A DNA stretch of 64,000 nucleotides from Anaerolineales bacterium UBA6055 (GCA_002428985.1 DIYL01000059.1:50872-114871); one strand, 5' to 3'. Positions 35,822-45,926 are shown, numbered from the stretch's first letter. Program-made: numbers and translations. The notes: a model not told the origin generated them from the sequence alone.

Positions 35822-37534
35822 TTAACCGCCAAGCGCATTTAATTCAGCTTGGATCAAACCCCGCAGTACATCTGGACTCGCGTTAAATACGAGCTGATCG
35901 CCGATAAAGAATGTCGGTGTCCCGCGAACGCCCAATTGTGAAGCACGGTTAGCATCATAGCGGACAGTCTCGACATGTGTGCCTGCCTCATAACATGACC
36001 GGAGTGCGTCGCTATCTAAACCCGCTTGACGACCAATTTCAATCAGATCATCAGCACTAGAAATACCCTGACGTGCAATCGTGAAAACAGCATCATGATA
36101 TGTCCAGAATGCGTCGTTGCCTTGGTCAAGCGCACACTGTGCAATTTCAGCCGCCCGTTGATCATATTGTGGCGAGATAATCGGCGCATCACGGAAGATG
36201 AAATTCACCTGTCCATCAAATTCTTCAATAACCTGCTCAATCAAGCCCTCTTCATGCCAGAATTTACATGCGTGACACCCATATGCACCGTATTCAATCA
36301 ATGTGATGGGTGCATCAGGGTTGCCATATATCGGATCAAGATCATACCGACTTGTTTCTTCAGCATTTGGTGGCTCATATCCATAAATTTCGGTGCTGGG
36401 GTGGAACGATGCCCACGCAAACCAGAAATGTGGGAATGCATTAATTTGGGTCAGTTGCGAACCAACTAAGTCACCCGCAGTCGCTGTCCCAAAGATATTC
36501 CATGAACTGCCTGTCTGGTCGTCAACGATCGCACCGTTATTCACGCTAAAGGTCAATGTTTGCCCATCCAAATCACGCTCGAATAATCCTGCCATACCGA
36601 CATCACGAGACGCATCAATTTCGAGTTGATCCAAAGCACTGGCTTTACCCGGTTGCCATAGTGCAACCACATCAACATCAGCAATAGTGTCATTAATCGC
36701 AATTTCTTCGGCTAGATTCTCAAATGGATACGCAATCGTCACATCATTGATGTCGGCACCTAAAATGCGTGATGTTGGGAAAAGTCGTGTATCGGGTGTA
36801 CCTGAAAACAAGAAAGGTTGTGAATTGCTATCATAGCTAACATATGGGTTCGTGCCATAATTGCGCCCATTGGTTGAAAGAACCTCACCATCGGGATATT
36901 GTGCTTTAAATGCACCATAACCGACGACCTGAGACGGGATAATATCGAGTAGTGTCCCTGTGTATGTTCCAACAAGTCCTTCGCCTGTAAATTGTTGCCA
37001 CCATGATTGGGTTTTATCATCCCACATAATCAGGTCACTCTTACGCAAGAACCCACTCACACCTAAGCGCAGAACATCGCCCTCAACACGGCGATCAAAG
37101 ACAATTGCACTATTACACAATGGGCAGAAGGTTGCCGCAATCGGTGTTTCCCCAATCACATCATTGACGATTTCATGACGGGTCAAAATTGCCAATGGAT
37201 ACGCCCGCGCGATACCATCAACTTCAACCGAAATCACTGGCGATTGATCTTGTAACCAGATGTCAGCAATATCAAATGTATCAAATGTCGGGTCGTCAAT
37301 CGGTGGAATTCCGTCGCGTCCAACACCACCCGATAGAACCTCGTTGAATACACCCGGTTGTGATATACAAAGATCCATCAAATCCCAGATAGTTTGCCAA
37401 TTTTCAAGGACAGCGGGATCATCAAATGGCGCAGGTGGTGTATCACATGTAAGTTGTGCGTGGGATGTTGGCGGAATGAAAAATACAGTTAACATCATCA
37501 CCAGCGCAGAAAATAATTGCAATCGTTTTTGCAT
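35822..37534 (-). CDS. Secreted DUF3179-DsbA fusion protein
   Basis: A 570-residue protein with a signal peptide ('LFSALVMMLTVFFIPPTSHA'). Residues about 60-370 form a DUF3179 domain: 'GIARAYPLAILTRHEIVND', 'AATFCPLCNSAIVF' with CPLC near residues 135-140, 'WWQQFTGEGLVG' and 'FPHFWFAWASFHP'. Residues about 385-570 form a DsbA-like domain with Cys420-His-Ala-Cys423 and cis-Pro loop 'GVRGTPTFFIG'. The fusion links DUF3179, of unknown function, to disulfide chemistry. It lies in a run of four minus-strand genes with two other DUF3179 proteins. Confidence 0.9.
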   Translation of the reverse strand: MQKRLQLFSALVMMLTVFFIPPTSHAQLTCDTPPAPFDDPAVLENWQTIWDLMDLCISQPGVFNEVLSGGVGRDGIPPIDDPTFDTFDIADIWLQDQSPVISVEVDGIARAYPLAILTRHEIVNDVIGETPIAATFCPLCNSAIVFDRRVEGDVLRLGVSGFLRKSDLIMWDDKTQSWWQQFTGEGLVGTYTGTLLDIIPSQVVGYGAFKAQYPDGEVLSTNGRNYGTNPYVSYDSNSQPFLFSGTPDTRLFPTSRILGADINDVTIAYPFENLAEEIAINDTIADVDVVALWQPGKASALDQLEIDASRDVGMAGLFERDLDGQTLTFSVNNGAIVDDQTGSSWNIFGTATAGDLVGSQLTQINAFPHFWFAWASFHPSTEIYGYEPPNAEETSRYDLDPIYGNPDAPITLIEYGAYGCHACKFWHEEGLIEQVIEEFDGQVNFIFRDAPIISPQYDQRAAEIAQCALDQGNDAFWTYHDAVFTIARQGISSADDLIEIGRQAGLDSDALRSCYEAGTHVETVRYDANRASQLGVRGTPTFFIGDQLVFNASPDVLRGLIQAELNALGG

Positions 37535-37613
37535 AAAAGCATCCTTTAAGATGTGTTCGCTTTATCAATAGATTAGATGTGGCACAGCGAACCATGCCAC
37601 GTGTAAATTTTGC

Positions 37614-38753
37614 TTATGTTCTATATAAGTTCGTATCGGGATGGAATGCCGCCCATGCAAACCATAGATGAGGAAAAGCATCAACCTGTTCCAGAACTTC
37701 GCCTGTATAGTGACCGTCTATCGCTTCACCAAACATATTCCAGACACTATCCGTCAAGTTATCAACGAACTGTCCATTTTCAAAACGGAATGTAAGTGTC
37801 TGACCATCAGAGGTTGTGCGCATGTACATTAATGCCATACCGACATCGCGTGATTCGTCGATATTGCCCGCATCCAGCGCACTAGCAAGCCCCGACTGCC
37901 AGAACACAACTACAGGCGTATCATTAAGAGTATCGTTGACAACGCGTTCTCGGCTCAACGCTGTATAAGAATATGCCATTTTCGCATCCCCTATTTTGGC
38001 AGCCAAGACACGCTCCGTTGCAAACAAACGACTATCAGTTGCCCCCTTAAATAAGAAGGGGTTCGGACTACTGTCATAACCGACATACGGATTACGCCCG
38101 TAACCACCATAAGGACCTCGCAAGACCTGCCCATTCGGATACCGTTGCTGGAACATCTCGAAGCTAATCAACTGTGATGAAACCATCTCCAGCATATACC
38201 CGTTATAATCCCCGACGATGCCCTCACCTGTGAGTTGTTGCCACCATGATTCTGTTTTATCATCCCACATGATCAGGTCGCTATTCCGCAAATTGCCGGA
38301 TACACCAAACCGTAGTACCTCGCCGTCAACGGTACGCTCATACACAACCGCGCTATTGCACAACGGACAATAAGTCACAGCCACAGGTACGCCACCAACC
38401 ACATCGTTGACAATTTCATGACGCGTCAAGACTTCTAGTGGATAAGCCCGCGAATCACCATTAATTTCCAACGATATAATTGGCGATTGGGGTTGCAAAT
38501 CCAACACATATTGAACCGCCTCAAAGTTTGGGTTATCAATCGGTGGGATGCCATCCCGTGGGACACCACCCGATAACACATCATCTAGGTTGATACTCGT
38601 ATTCTCGAAGTCTGTTTCCCATCCCGATGTTGGTGAGTTGCCAAACATACCTCGCCCAACAAACACAAATGCACCAATAATCAGTGCGAGGTAAAACAAA
38701 TCAGGCAGAGTCTTTCTCAGTCGTTGCACAAGGTTTTCTTTCTTATATTGCAA
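37614..38753 (-). CDS. Membrane-anchored DUF3179 protein
   Basis: A 379-residue protein with an N-terminal membrane helix ('LPDLFYLALIIGAFVFVGRGMF') and an extracytoplasmic DUF3179 domain. The family blocks are 'SRAYPLEVLTRHEIVND', 'VAVTYCPLCNSAVVYERTV', 'WWQQLTGEGIVGDYNG' and 'FPHLWFAWAAFHPDTNLY'. It is the second paralogue in this cluster. The two cysteines of CPLC are kept in all three, suggesting metal or thiol chemistry. Confidence 0.88.
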   Translation of the reverse strand: MQYKKENLVQRLRKTLPDLFYLALIIGAFVFVGRGMFGNSPTSGWETDFENTSINLDDVLSGGVPRDGIPPIDNPNFEAVQYVLDLQPQSPIISLEINGDSRAYPLEVLTRHEIVNDVVGGVPVAVTYCPLCNSAVVYERTVDGEVLRFGVSGNLRNSDLIMWDDKTESWWQQLTGEGIVGDYNGYMLEMVSSQLISFEMFQQRYPNGQVLRGPYGGYGRNPYVGYDSSPNPFLFKGATDSRLFATERVLAAKIGDAKMAYSYTALSRERVVNDTLNDTPVVVFWQSGLASALDAGNIDESRDVGMALMYMRTTSDGQTLTFRFENGQFVDNLTDSVWNMFGEAIDGHYTGEVLEQVDAFPHLWFAWAAFHPDTNLYRT

Positions 38754-38777
38754 GCGTCTTAGATATATCGTTTACGA

Positions 38778-38811
38778 TCATGGAAGATGCACCGTTGCAC
38801 ACCTTCCATGA
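38778..38811. terminator. Intergenic hairpin between DUF3179 genes
   Basis: TCATGGAAG and CTTCCATGA pair perfectly, with a further 4-bp TGCA stem inside. It may attenuate or end the upstream DUF3179 transcript. Confidence 0.5.
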
Positions 38812-38822
38812 CAAATATATGC

Positions 38823-39983
38823 TTATAATCCGTAAACTTCAGTTTCTGGACTGAATGCCGCCCATGCAAACCAGAAGTGAGGGAACGCATTCACCCATTC
38901 GAGTTCTGTACCAACAAGGTCACCATCAATAGCTTCACCAAAGGCGTTCCATGTGCTACCGGTCTGGTCATCGGTGAATGTACCATCATCGTTAGCTGTG
39001 AATGTCAGAACGTCACCGTCAACAGTAGATTCGTACATTCCGGCTGTACCAATATCACGGGAGTTATCAATAATCGAATCATCCAGCGCACTTGCGACAC
39101 CTGATTGGAAGAAAATGACAATAGGTGTTTCGCCGATTCTATCGTTAATCGCGCCTTCTTCACTAATCGCATCGAATGGATAAGCTTTAGCGACATCGTC
39201 TACTTTAGCGGCCAGAACATGGTCAACAGGGGACTCGAGGCGATCATCTATATCACCACGGAACAAGAACGGTTGACCTGTGCGGGTATCATAACGTTGA
39301 TATGGATTCACACCATATTGACGATTAAAGCCTGTATCACGGGACATAACCTCGCCATCAGGGTAACGTTCAGCAAATACACTAAAGCCAATTACTTGTG
39401 ATGGGACGAAGTCAAGCAATGTACCGTTGAAGTCACCAACAAGCGCTTCACCTGTAAGCTGTTGCCACCATGTTTCAGTTTCGCGATCATACATAATCAT
39501 ATCGCTGTTACGGAGAAGACCACTCACACCAAATTCGAGCACTTGTCCATCAACGCGACGGTCGAATGTAATCGAGCTATTGCATAATGGACAGAAGGTC
39601 ACCGCCACTGGCACACCATTAATTTCATCATTCGCAATTTCATGCCACATCAAAACGGCTTGCGGGTAAGCTCGTGCAATCCCGTCAACTTCAACTGCAA
39701 TCACAGGGGAACGATCTGTTAACCATTCGCTAGCCGCATCAATCGATTCCATACGTGGATTGGTCACAGCAGGAATACCATCTTTTGGTGGTCCACCTGA
39801 TAAAAATTCTCTAAAGTCAACACCATCTTGATTACAGAAATCGGTCGACCAATTATTGACGTTTAGGTTACTAGGGCGACAGGTATCATCTTGTGCGACA
39901 CTATGGCTTGGGTTAGCTGCAATTAATCCACCAACAAGCGCAATAGCAGCAACAAGTATCCAAACATACTTTGTATGACGCAT
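38823..39983 (-). CDS. Secreted DUF3179 protein
   Basis: A 386-residue protein with a signal peptide ('WILVAAIALVGGLIAANPSHSVAQ'). The mature DUF3179 domain has 'ARAYPQAVLMWHEIANDEI', 'VAVTFCPLCNSSITFDRRV', 'WWQQLTGEALVGDFNG' and 'FPHFWFAWAAFSPETEVY'. It is the most upstream of the cluster on its strand. All three paralogues have an N-terminal 'LSGGxxxDGIPxxxxP' motif right after export. Confidence 0.88.
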   Translation of the reverse strand: MRHTKYVWILVAAIALVGGLIAANPSHSVAQDDTCRPSNLNVNNWSTDFCNQDGVDFREFLSGGPPKDGIPAVTNPRMESIDAASEWLTDRSPVIAVEVDGIARAYPQAVLMWHEIANDEINGVPVAVTFCPLCNSSITFDRRVDGQVLEFGVSGLLRNSDMIMYDRETETWWQQLTGEALVGDFNGTLLDFVPSQVIGFSVFAERYPDGEVMSRDTGFNRQYGVNPYQRYDTRTGQPFLFRGDIDDRLESPVDHVLAAKVDDVAKAYPFDAISEEGAINDRIGETPIVIFFQSGVASALDDSIIDNSRDIGTAGMYESTVDGDVLTFTANDDGTFTDDQTGSTWNAFGEAIDGDLVGTELEWVNAFPHFWFAWAAFSPETEVYGL

Positions 39984-40175
39984 TCATATTTCCTTTCAAC
40001 ATTTGGGTTTGCTATTTATCAATACTTCCATCGTAGACAGGTGTCCTTACAAAGTGCTTACATCGTATGAGAGATTGATAAATCAAAATTTTGACTTGTG
40101 TGTACCTACGCATAAACCTACAATGTGAGAGTTTTCAGAATCATCCATATCAGTCAGCCACAGAAAGCCAAGATT

Positions 40176-41501
40176 ATGCCGTCCAAAACTGTCAATCGTC
40201 TGTTCACCCTATTGATTGTATTTGGCATTCTTATTGCATGTATCGGGTTGGGGCTCGATTTGATTCCGGGTTCAAATCCAGGCATTAGTGCGCCACAACT
40301 CATTATTATTCTGTCAGGCGTTGGGCTGAGTTTTATCGGATGGCTGTTACGTAACCCCAACCGCCGCCAGAAGTTAATGTCGATTTCAGGACAAAATATC
40401 CTAATCAGTGTGGTGACAGCTGTTATTATGCTGGTTGTCTTGGAGTTGATGTTAGTCGCAGTCAATATCCCAATACGTTATCCCGCAGAAATTGAAAGCC
40501 TCGAATTAACCCCATTGGAATATTGGGTCTGTGATGATCTCGGTTGCCGCTATGACTCTGATGTAGTGCAAGATTACTGCGCCGATGGTCGCTTAAGTGA
40601 TATTCACTGTATTATCAATCAAGCCGGATTCCATGATACTGACGAATTCACTGCTGATGCGGTTGCAGACCATCAGGGTTTAAAAATGCTCGCACTAGGA
40701 GATTCGTTCACATTCGGGGCGAGTGCCAAAGTCGGCTCGTCATGGGTGGAAACAATCGAAGCGACTGTAGATAATGCGCTTATCTGGAATTTGGGCATGC
40801 CCGGCACAGGCAATAATCAAGCACTGACACTACTAGAGACCTATGCCCCGCAACTCAATCCAGATGTTGTAATCCTCGGTTTTTACCTCAATGATTTTGA
40901 GGATAATACCTACCCACTCGACCAATTCTATCGGGGTAATATCAACGATCAATTTGCATTTATACGCCAATATTCATTGGCATCCGATGGCACACCAACC
41001 CGCATCACCAATCAAACACATTTACTGTATCGTTTTCGTGGGGTAGAGCCACCTGTTAATCGCATCGAAGAAACCCTCGGTAAAACCCGACTCGGCTCAC
41101 TTCTCTTAAACACGATCGAAACGTCAAGCCGTGTCTACACATCGATTGAAGACGGGCAATTCCAGTACCAAATTGAGACAACCCGAAACTTACTTCAATC
41201 CATTGATAAGACTGTAAAGAATAACGGCGGAGAATTTCTAATTCTGCTCATCCCTGATAGTGCTGACTTGCAACAACCAAGCCGTGTTTATCAAACTGCA
41301 ATTGAGCTATTCGAAGAACTCAGCATCCCGTATATCAATCCAAGCAGTGTATTGGAAACACGAGATTATGAGCGTCAACCGGGGGTACATTGGCTAACAT
41401 CAGGGCATGAAGTAGTCGGGAAAATGGTATCCAACTGCCTCATGTTATTTGAAGAGGCCACCGCATGGCAAGCTTGTGATGGGCTGACAATAAACGAATA
41501 A
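40176..41501 (+). CDS. Membrane-bound SGNH/GDSL-type hydrolase
   Basis: A 441-residue protein from ATG 40176; a GTG at 40125 is an alternative. Three N-terminal helices lead to an extracytoplasmic SGNH domain. The nucleophile block is 'MLALGDSFTFGASAKVGSSW', the Gly block is 'NLGMPGTGNNQ', the Asn block is 'VILGFYLNDFEDN' and the His block is 'GVHWLTSGHEVVG'. Such enzymes are often O-acyltransferases or esterases of surface polysaccharides. It ends 4 bases from the convergent next gene. Confidence 0.82.
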   Translation: MPSKTVNRLFTLLIVFGILIACIGLGLDLIPGSNPGISAPQLIIILSGVGLSFIGWLLRNPNRRQKLMSISGQNILISVVTAVIMLVVLELMLVAVNIPIRYPAEIESLELTPLEYWVCDDLGCRYDSDVVQDYCADGRLSDIHCIINQAGFHDTDEFTADAVADHQGLKMLALGDSFTFGASAKVGSSWVETIEATVDNALIWNLGMPGTGNNQALTLLETYAPQLNPDVVILGFYLNDFEDNTYPLDQFYRGNINDQFAFIRQYSLASDGTPTRITNQTHLLYRFRGVEPPVNRIEETLGKTRLGSLLLNTIETSSRVYTSIEDGQFQYQIETTRNLLQSIDKTVKNNGGEFLILLIPDSADLQQPSRVYQTAIELFEELSIPYINPSSVLETRDYERQPGVHWLTSGHEVVGKMVSNCLMLFEEATAWQACDGLTINE

Positions 41502-41505
41502 ATAA

Positions 41506-42492
41506 CTATTCATTGAGAAAATCTGCAATCACATCCCACTCGTCACTGCTGGTATCCCAATACGGATAAATAGCAATTCCATTTATCCTTGATTCGTAAC
41601 CTGCATGGAATCCTTGCAGTGCTGCTTTCAATGTCTCTGCTTGCGTTTGATGAGATGGTGTCCATTCTTCCGAGGTTGGTATACCTACAAGCACCTCTGT
41701 TTGAGTATCGTCTAATGACTGTGCAATCGACGCGACTTGATAAGTCATCCAAGATTGATAGTCACGTGGTACAACCAAACCAGAATCGTAAGTCATAACC
41801 GCAATTTGATCAACATATCCCCCGACTTCCAGCAAATACTCACGACTCCAATGATGTGGAATAACTGGGTATGGAGAAGCCGTTACTTGTTCTCCAAGGC
41901 GGAGCGCATGGGCAGTCGTTGAGAAAATTGCATTGTCAGGCAAGTTTGTTTGAATAAGTTCTAATGTCTCAATAAAAGCGCGGTCATTGTTAGGGATGAG
42001 TTCAGCATTTAAATGAAATCCGTCAAACCCTAACTCATTGATTACGAATATACTAAAGTCAGCTATTTGTTGTCTAATAGTATCTGTCTCAAGTCGATTG
42101 AGTATACGTTGACCATCCGGTTGAGTAATTGTAATTGGCACACCAACCCACGCCATAATGCGTAAATCTGGTGCAAATTCTCTTAATGCCTCGACAAACA
42201 CTGAAGCATGGTCATATGTCGGGTTGAAAAAGTCACCCGCTTTAAGATAACTCACGTATACGTAAATATCATCCACATTTTGACGTTGCAGGTCATCAGC
42301 AAGTTGTGCAATGCTCGCACTATCATATACATCCATAGACCAAGTAACACCCATCCACACTGCAACTCGCAGATCATTCCCACCATGTTGCGGTATCGGT
42401 TGGAAAATTGGCAGAAAGAAGTATACGATGAACAGCGAAAATAGGCTGATAAGAGCTATAAGAACGATACGTAATTTGGACAAGGGCTTCAT
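41506..42492 (-). CDS. Exported TIM-barrel protein, GH18-like
   Basis: A 328-residue protein with an N-terminal signal anchor ('IVLIALISLFSLFIVYFFLPIF'). The rest reads as a (beta/alpha)8 glycosidase-like barrel: 'VDDIYVYVSYLKAG', 'RIMAWVGVPI', 'GFDGFHLNAELI', 'YVDQIAVMTYDSG', 'VLVGIPTSEEW', 'GIAIYPYWD'. 'FDGFHLNAE' lines up with the GH18 DxxDxDxE strand; only the last acid and one Asp are kept. It may be a divergent glycoside hydrolase or a non-catalytic relative. Confidence 0.65.
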   Translation of the reverse strand: MKPLSKLRIVLIALISLFSLFIVYFFLPIFQPIPQHGGNDLRVAVWMGVTWSMDVYDSASIAQLADDLQRQNVDDIYVYVSYLKAGDFFNPTYDHASVFVEALREFAPDLRIMAWVGVPITITQPDGQRILNRLETDTIRQQIADFSIFVINELGFDGFHLNAELIPNNDRAFIETLELIQTNLPDNAIFSTTAHALRLGEQVTASPYPVIPHHWSREYLLEVGGYVDQIAVMTYDSGLVVPRDYQSWMTYQVASIAQSLDDTQTEVLVGIPTSEEWTPSHQTQAETLKAALQGFHAGYESRINGIAIYPYWDTSSDEWDVIADFLNE

Positions 42493-42665
42493 CGATATAT
42501 ATTCAATCTAAACTACCTATCAGATTTAGCATCTTCAAATGTTTTTCTTTTAGTAAATGTTGCGGTTTTTGTCCTTAAGATGTCAATATCACTCTATATT
42601 GCAGTTACGCCTATCCACAAAACCAGCAAATGTATAACAATAGACATAATTGGATTAAGTCAGCG

Positions 42666-43094
42666 CTATTCTACTTTACCATCAAACTTAGGTAAATTTG
42701 GACGTGTTCCATAAGCAAAGGGCACAATGGTTTGCGTAGCATTAACAATATGCCATGGTTTAGGCATCCACATCAAATCGAGTTTTGTTAGTATACTTTT
42801 GTTTGGTTTTTGATAGGCTGATGTTACAAAGATTGGTAACGATATATCCATTTCTCTTAGTTTTTCAGCCATCTCCAAGCCATTCAATTTGCCCGGCACT
42901 CTAATATCTAAAACGAAGACACCAGGCTGTATCTTAGCATTCGTATCCTGTTGTATAAAATCGAGCAATATATCACTGTTATTGAACTGTAAACACTCTA
43001 TATCTGGGTCATAGGTTTGCACGGCGACTTTAAATATTTCTTGTAGTGGATTATCGTCTTCAAGATGAATAATATGTGCCATATTGAATCCCAT
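42666..43094 (-). CDS. Stand-alone response regulator receiver protein
   Basis: A 142-residue single receiver domain. The acid pocket is 'IHLEDDNPL', the phospho-acceptor Asp is in 'VFVLDIRVPG', the switch Ser/Thr is in 'FVTSAYQK' and the Lys is in 'MPKPWH'. It has no output domain and no adjacent kinase. ATG 43082 (MAHIIHLEDD) is an equally good start. It likely acts as a phosphorelay shuttle or by protein contact. Confidence 0.85.
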   Translation of the reverse strand: MGFNMAHIIHLEDDNPLQEIFKVAVQTYDPDIECLQFNNSDILLDFIQQDTNAKIQPGVFVLDIRVPGKLNGLEMAEKLREMDISLPIFVTSAYQKPNKSILTKLDLMWMPKPWHIVNATQTIVPFAYGTRPNLPKFDGKVE

Positions 43095-43239
43095 ATAATT
43101 TTATGTTTGACTTATCGTATAAAAAATATCTTCAAACCTAATAAAAATACCATAACAATATTATTGGTAATATAAAATCAGCAAAATAGATACCCACATA
43201 ATTTTTGATTATGAACCAAGTGTTGGTTTATTTGCCAAG

Positions 43240-43270
43240 AGCAGGCGAACTATAAATTCGCCCACCTGCT
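43240..43270. terminator. Possible terminator of the M20 amidohydrolase gene
   Basis: AGCAGGCGAA pairs with TTCGCC...CTGCT through a 4-base bulge. It lies just after the amidohydrolase stop on the minus strand. Stem is imperfect. Confidence 0.4.
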
Positions 43271-43278
43271 GATCATTA

Positions 43279-44457
43279 TTAGCCACCATGTTGCTTGAGC
43301 AGACGCACGGCACTTTCTGCCAATACACCGACACCTATCGGCAAGCAATCTTCATGAATATCAAAAATTGGACTATGATGCGGACGATTAAGATCATCTA
43401 ACTTTGCACCCAAGCGCATCATCGCACCCGGTGCTTTCTGTGTCATAAATGCGAAGTCTTCACCCGCCATAATCGGCGCACCTTCATTAGAGTATTCATC
43501 ACCCAATAATTCACTTCCCACATTACGAATCAATTCCGCAACCGAGGGGTCGTTATACAGAGCGGGATAACCTTTGGAGATGTTTAATTCATAATCTCCA
43601 CCAAAGTGACGAACCATCGCAAACGCTTCTTCAACCAACTTATGGATCTCGTCACGCGCTTCTTCTTCAAAAGTGCGAATTGTTCCTGTCAAAACAACTT
43701 CATTCGGGATGACATTCGGCGCTATCCCACCATGAATCGACCCAATCGTAACCACCGAGCGTTCCGTTGGGTTACGACGACGCGACCGAATTGCTTGTAA
43801 TGCATTGACAACCTGTGCCTGCATCCAAATAGGGTCTAGTCCTTGATGCGGTTTTGCGCCGTGTGTCCCTTCACCAATGATCTTAGCTGTAAAAGTATCG
43901 GGTGCAGCCAAAGAGAACCCATCCGTCACCTGTACTTCACCCACAGGCATCGTACTCGCCACATGACACGCAATCACAGCATCCAAACCATCCAACGCTT
44001 TTTGCTCAACCATCAGGCTCCCACCACTATGCCCGTCGGATTCACGCCATTTTTCTTCACTCGGCTGGAATAATAAACGGATTTCACCTTGTGGGCGGTC
44101 AGGCATATCATTAATCAGCTTAGCCACACCCAGCAAAATTGCGGTATGGGCATCGTGTCCACAAGCATGCATCAATCCGGGTGTTTGTGATTTATACGGC
44201 ACATCATTGGCTTCATCAATTGGAAGTGCATCCATATCCGCACGAATACCGACTGCCGGACGACCTTCGCCAATACGGGCGACAATACCGGTCTCTGCCA
44301 CACCGACTTCAATTTCAATCCCCATCTCACGTAATGTATCAGCTACTAGTCGAGAGGTACGCGTTTCTTCAAAGCCAAGTTCGGGGTGCATATGAATATC
44401 ACGCCGCCACTCAACCAGTTGTTTTTCTATTTTTTTTGCATCATCCAAAAGGGTCAT
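43279..44457 (-). CDS. M20-family amidohydrolase (N-acyl amino acid / hippurate hydrolase type)
   Basis: A 392-residue zinc amidohydrolase of the M20D group. Motifs: 'RRDIHMHPELGFEE', 'VGIRADMDALPI', 'GLMHACGHDAHTAILLG', 'LLFQPSEE', 'GTHGAKPHQGLDP' and 'PIMAGEDFAFM'. It hydrolyses N-acyl or N-carbamoyl amino acids or related amides. ATG 44457 is chosen because AAAGGAC lies 6 bases before it; the frame is open further up to 44502. It is divergent from the acyl-CoA ligase-like gene. Confidence 0.93.
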   Translation of the reverse strand: MTLLDDAKKIEKQLVEWRRDIHMHPELGFEETRTSRLVADTLREMGIEIEVGVAETGIVARIGEGRPAVGIRADMDALPIDEANDVPYKSQTPGLMHACGHDAHTAILLGVAKLINDMPDRPQGEIRLLFQPSEEKWRESDGHSGGSLMVEQKALDGLDAVIACHVASTMPVGEVQVTDGFSLAAPDTFTAKIIGEGTHGAKPHQGLDPIWMQAQVVNALQAIRSRRRNPTERSVVTIGSIHGGIAPNVIPNEVVLTGTIRTFEEEARDEIHKLVEEAFAMVRHFGGDYELNISKGYPALYNDPSVAELIRNVGSELLGDEYSNEGAPIMAGEDFAFMTQKAPGAMMRLGAKLDDLNRPHHSPIFDIHEDCLPIGVGVLAESAVRLLKQHGG

Positions 44458-44642
44458 ACTGTTGTCCTTTAAATAATCTATTTTATGAATCGGTTCAATC
44501 ATACACTAGAATAGGACAACTATAAAACCACCACATCCCACATAAAACACACCGATTATTTTGACAAAATTTTGTTGTGGAATTATCATCAGCATATCGT
44601 TTGTTATTGCAGAATAATTCGTCAAACACAAAAAGGACATCT

Positions 44643-45902
44643 ATGTATATTGGTGACACACTGGCGCGTCGCGCGATTTATACGCCGACTTCCCTCGCTG
44701 TTATTGACACAGACCATACTGGTGATACGACCTATACGTATGCTGACCTCAACGACCGTGCAAATCGTTTTGCCAATTGGTTGAGAAAGGCGGGTGTCAA
44801 GCGGGGCGATCGTGTTGGATTAATGGCGCATAACGGTATCGAATTCTTGGATGTATTTTTTGCATGTGGCAAATTGGGTGCTGTCTTTGTCTGCTTCGAC
44901 TGGGAGTTGAATTGGCGACAACTCACCGAAATGGTGAACCAGACCAAACCCAAAGTTGTGATTTTTTCTGATGAGTTTGCCGATACTATCGCCCATATAC
45001 TATTCGAGACAGACTCGATACGGGCGATGCTAAATATTGAAGGCTATAGCATACGAGACAATCGTCATTTTGAGAATGTCCTCGAACGCTCATCACCAGA
45101 ACCTGTTGCGACAGAAGACTTCACCGAGAATGATATTGCTTGTGTGATCTTCACCTCAGCCGATACAGGTATGCCACATCCCATCGCCATCACCTATCGT
45201 TCGATTGCATGGAATATCCTCAGCACCGTGATTAATCACGGTTTACAAACGACTGATATTGTCATGAACAGCTTCCCAATGTATCAGATCGGCGGATTAC
45301 TGGTAAATGCGCTACCATCGCTCTTTTTAGGCGGGACAATTCTACTCACTACCGATACAGACTCCGACCTAATTCTCGAATTAGTTGATGAATACGCAGT
45401 TACGATTTTGGCGGGCTTACCCAAATTATTTGATGCACTCCCCAAAGCAGAAAATTGGCACGGCGCATCACTCGATAGCCTACGCCTCTGCACCAGTGGC
45501 GGGACGCCCCTCCCTTATGAGCTGGTGCTAAAATATCGCATGAATAAAGACATTCAGTTCCAACAAGGCTTTGGCATGAGCGCCTTCGGGTCGGGTATCT
45601 TCTCGATGGCGGGTGATGATGCCGTCCGCAAATTAGGTAGTATTGGTAGACCGAGTTTCTTTGTCGATGCCCGCATCGTCGATAATAAAAACACACCACT
45701 CCCACCCGGCGAAGTCGGTGAACTCGTCCTCAAAGGACCGAGTGTCAACAGCAATACCCTAACGACAGAATACGACCTCGATTCACATGGGTGGTTACAT
45801 ACCGGCGACCTCGCAAAGTTTGATGAGGAGTGGTTTTTCTATATTGAAGAACACAAAAGCAACCTCTTTAAATCACAGTCAAAGGTCTCCACAAAATCCT
45901 AG
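44643..45902 (+). CDS. Truncated, degenerate acyl-CoA synthetase (AMP-binding family)
   Basis: A 419-residue adenylate-forming protein with AAAGGAC before ATG 44643. Recognisable blocks: 'YTYADLNDRANRFANWLRKAGVKRGDRVGLMAHNG', 'QQGFGMSAFG' and 'GWLHTGDLAKFDEEWFFYIEEHKSN'. Normal enzymes have 500-550 residues; this one stops just after the GD(L) motif, so the C-terminal domain with the catalytic Lys is missing. The phosphate loop normally 'TSGTTGxPKG' reads 'TSADTGMPHPI', losing key Gly and Lys. It is likely inactive as a ligase: a decaying gene or a repurposed binding protein. Confidence 0.78.
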   Translation: MYIGDTLARRAIYTPTSLAVIDTDHTGDTTYTYADLNDRANRFANWLRKAGVKRGDRVGLMAHNGIEFLDVFFACGKLGAVFVCFDWELNWRQLTEMVNQTKPKVVIFSDEFADTIAHILFETDSIRAMLNIEGYSIRDNRHFENVLERSSPEPVATEDFTENDIACVIFTSADTGMPHPIAITYRSIAWNILSTVINHGLQTTDIVMNSFPMYQIGGLLVNALPSLFLGGTILLTTDTDSDLILELVDEYAVTILAGLPKLFDALPKAENWHGASLDSLRLCTSGGTPLPYELVLKYRMNKDIQFQQGFGMSAFGSGIFSMAGDDAVRKLGSIGRPSFFVDARIVDNKNTPLPPGEVGELVLKGPSVNSNTLTTEYDLDSHGWLHTGDLAKFDEEWFFYIEEHKSNLFKSQSKVSTKS

Positions 45903-45926
45903 CCGAACCTGTCCTTTCGACCAATC

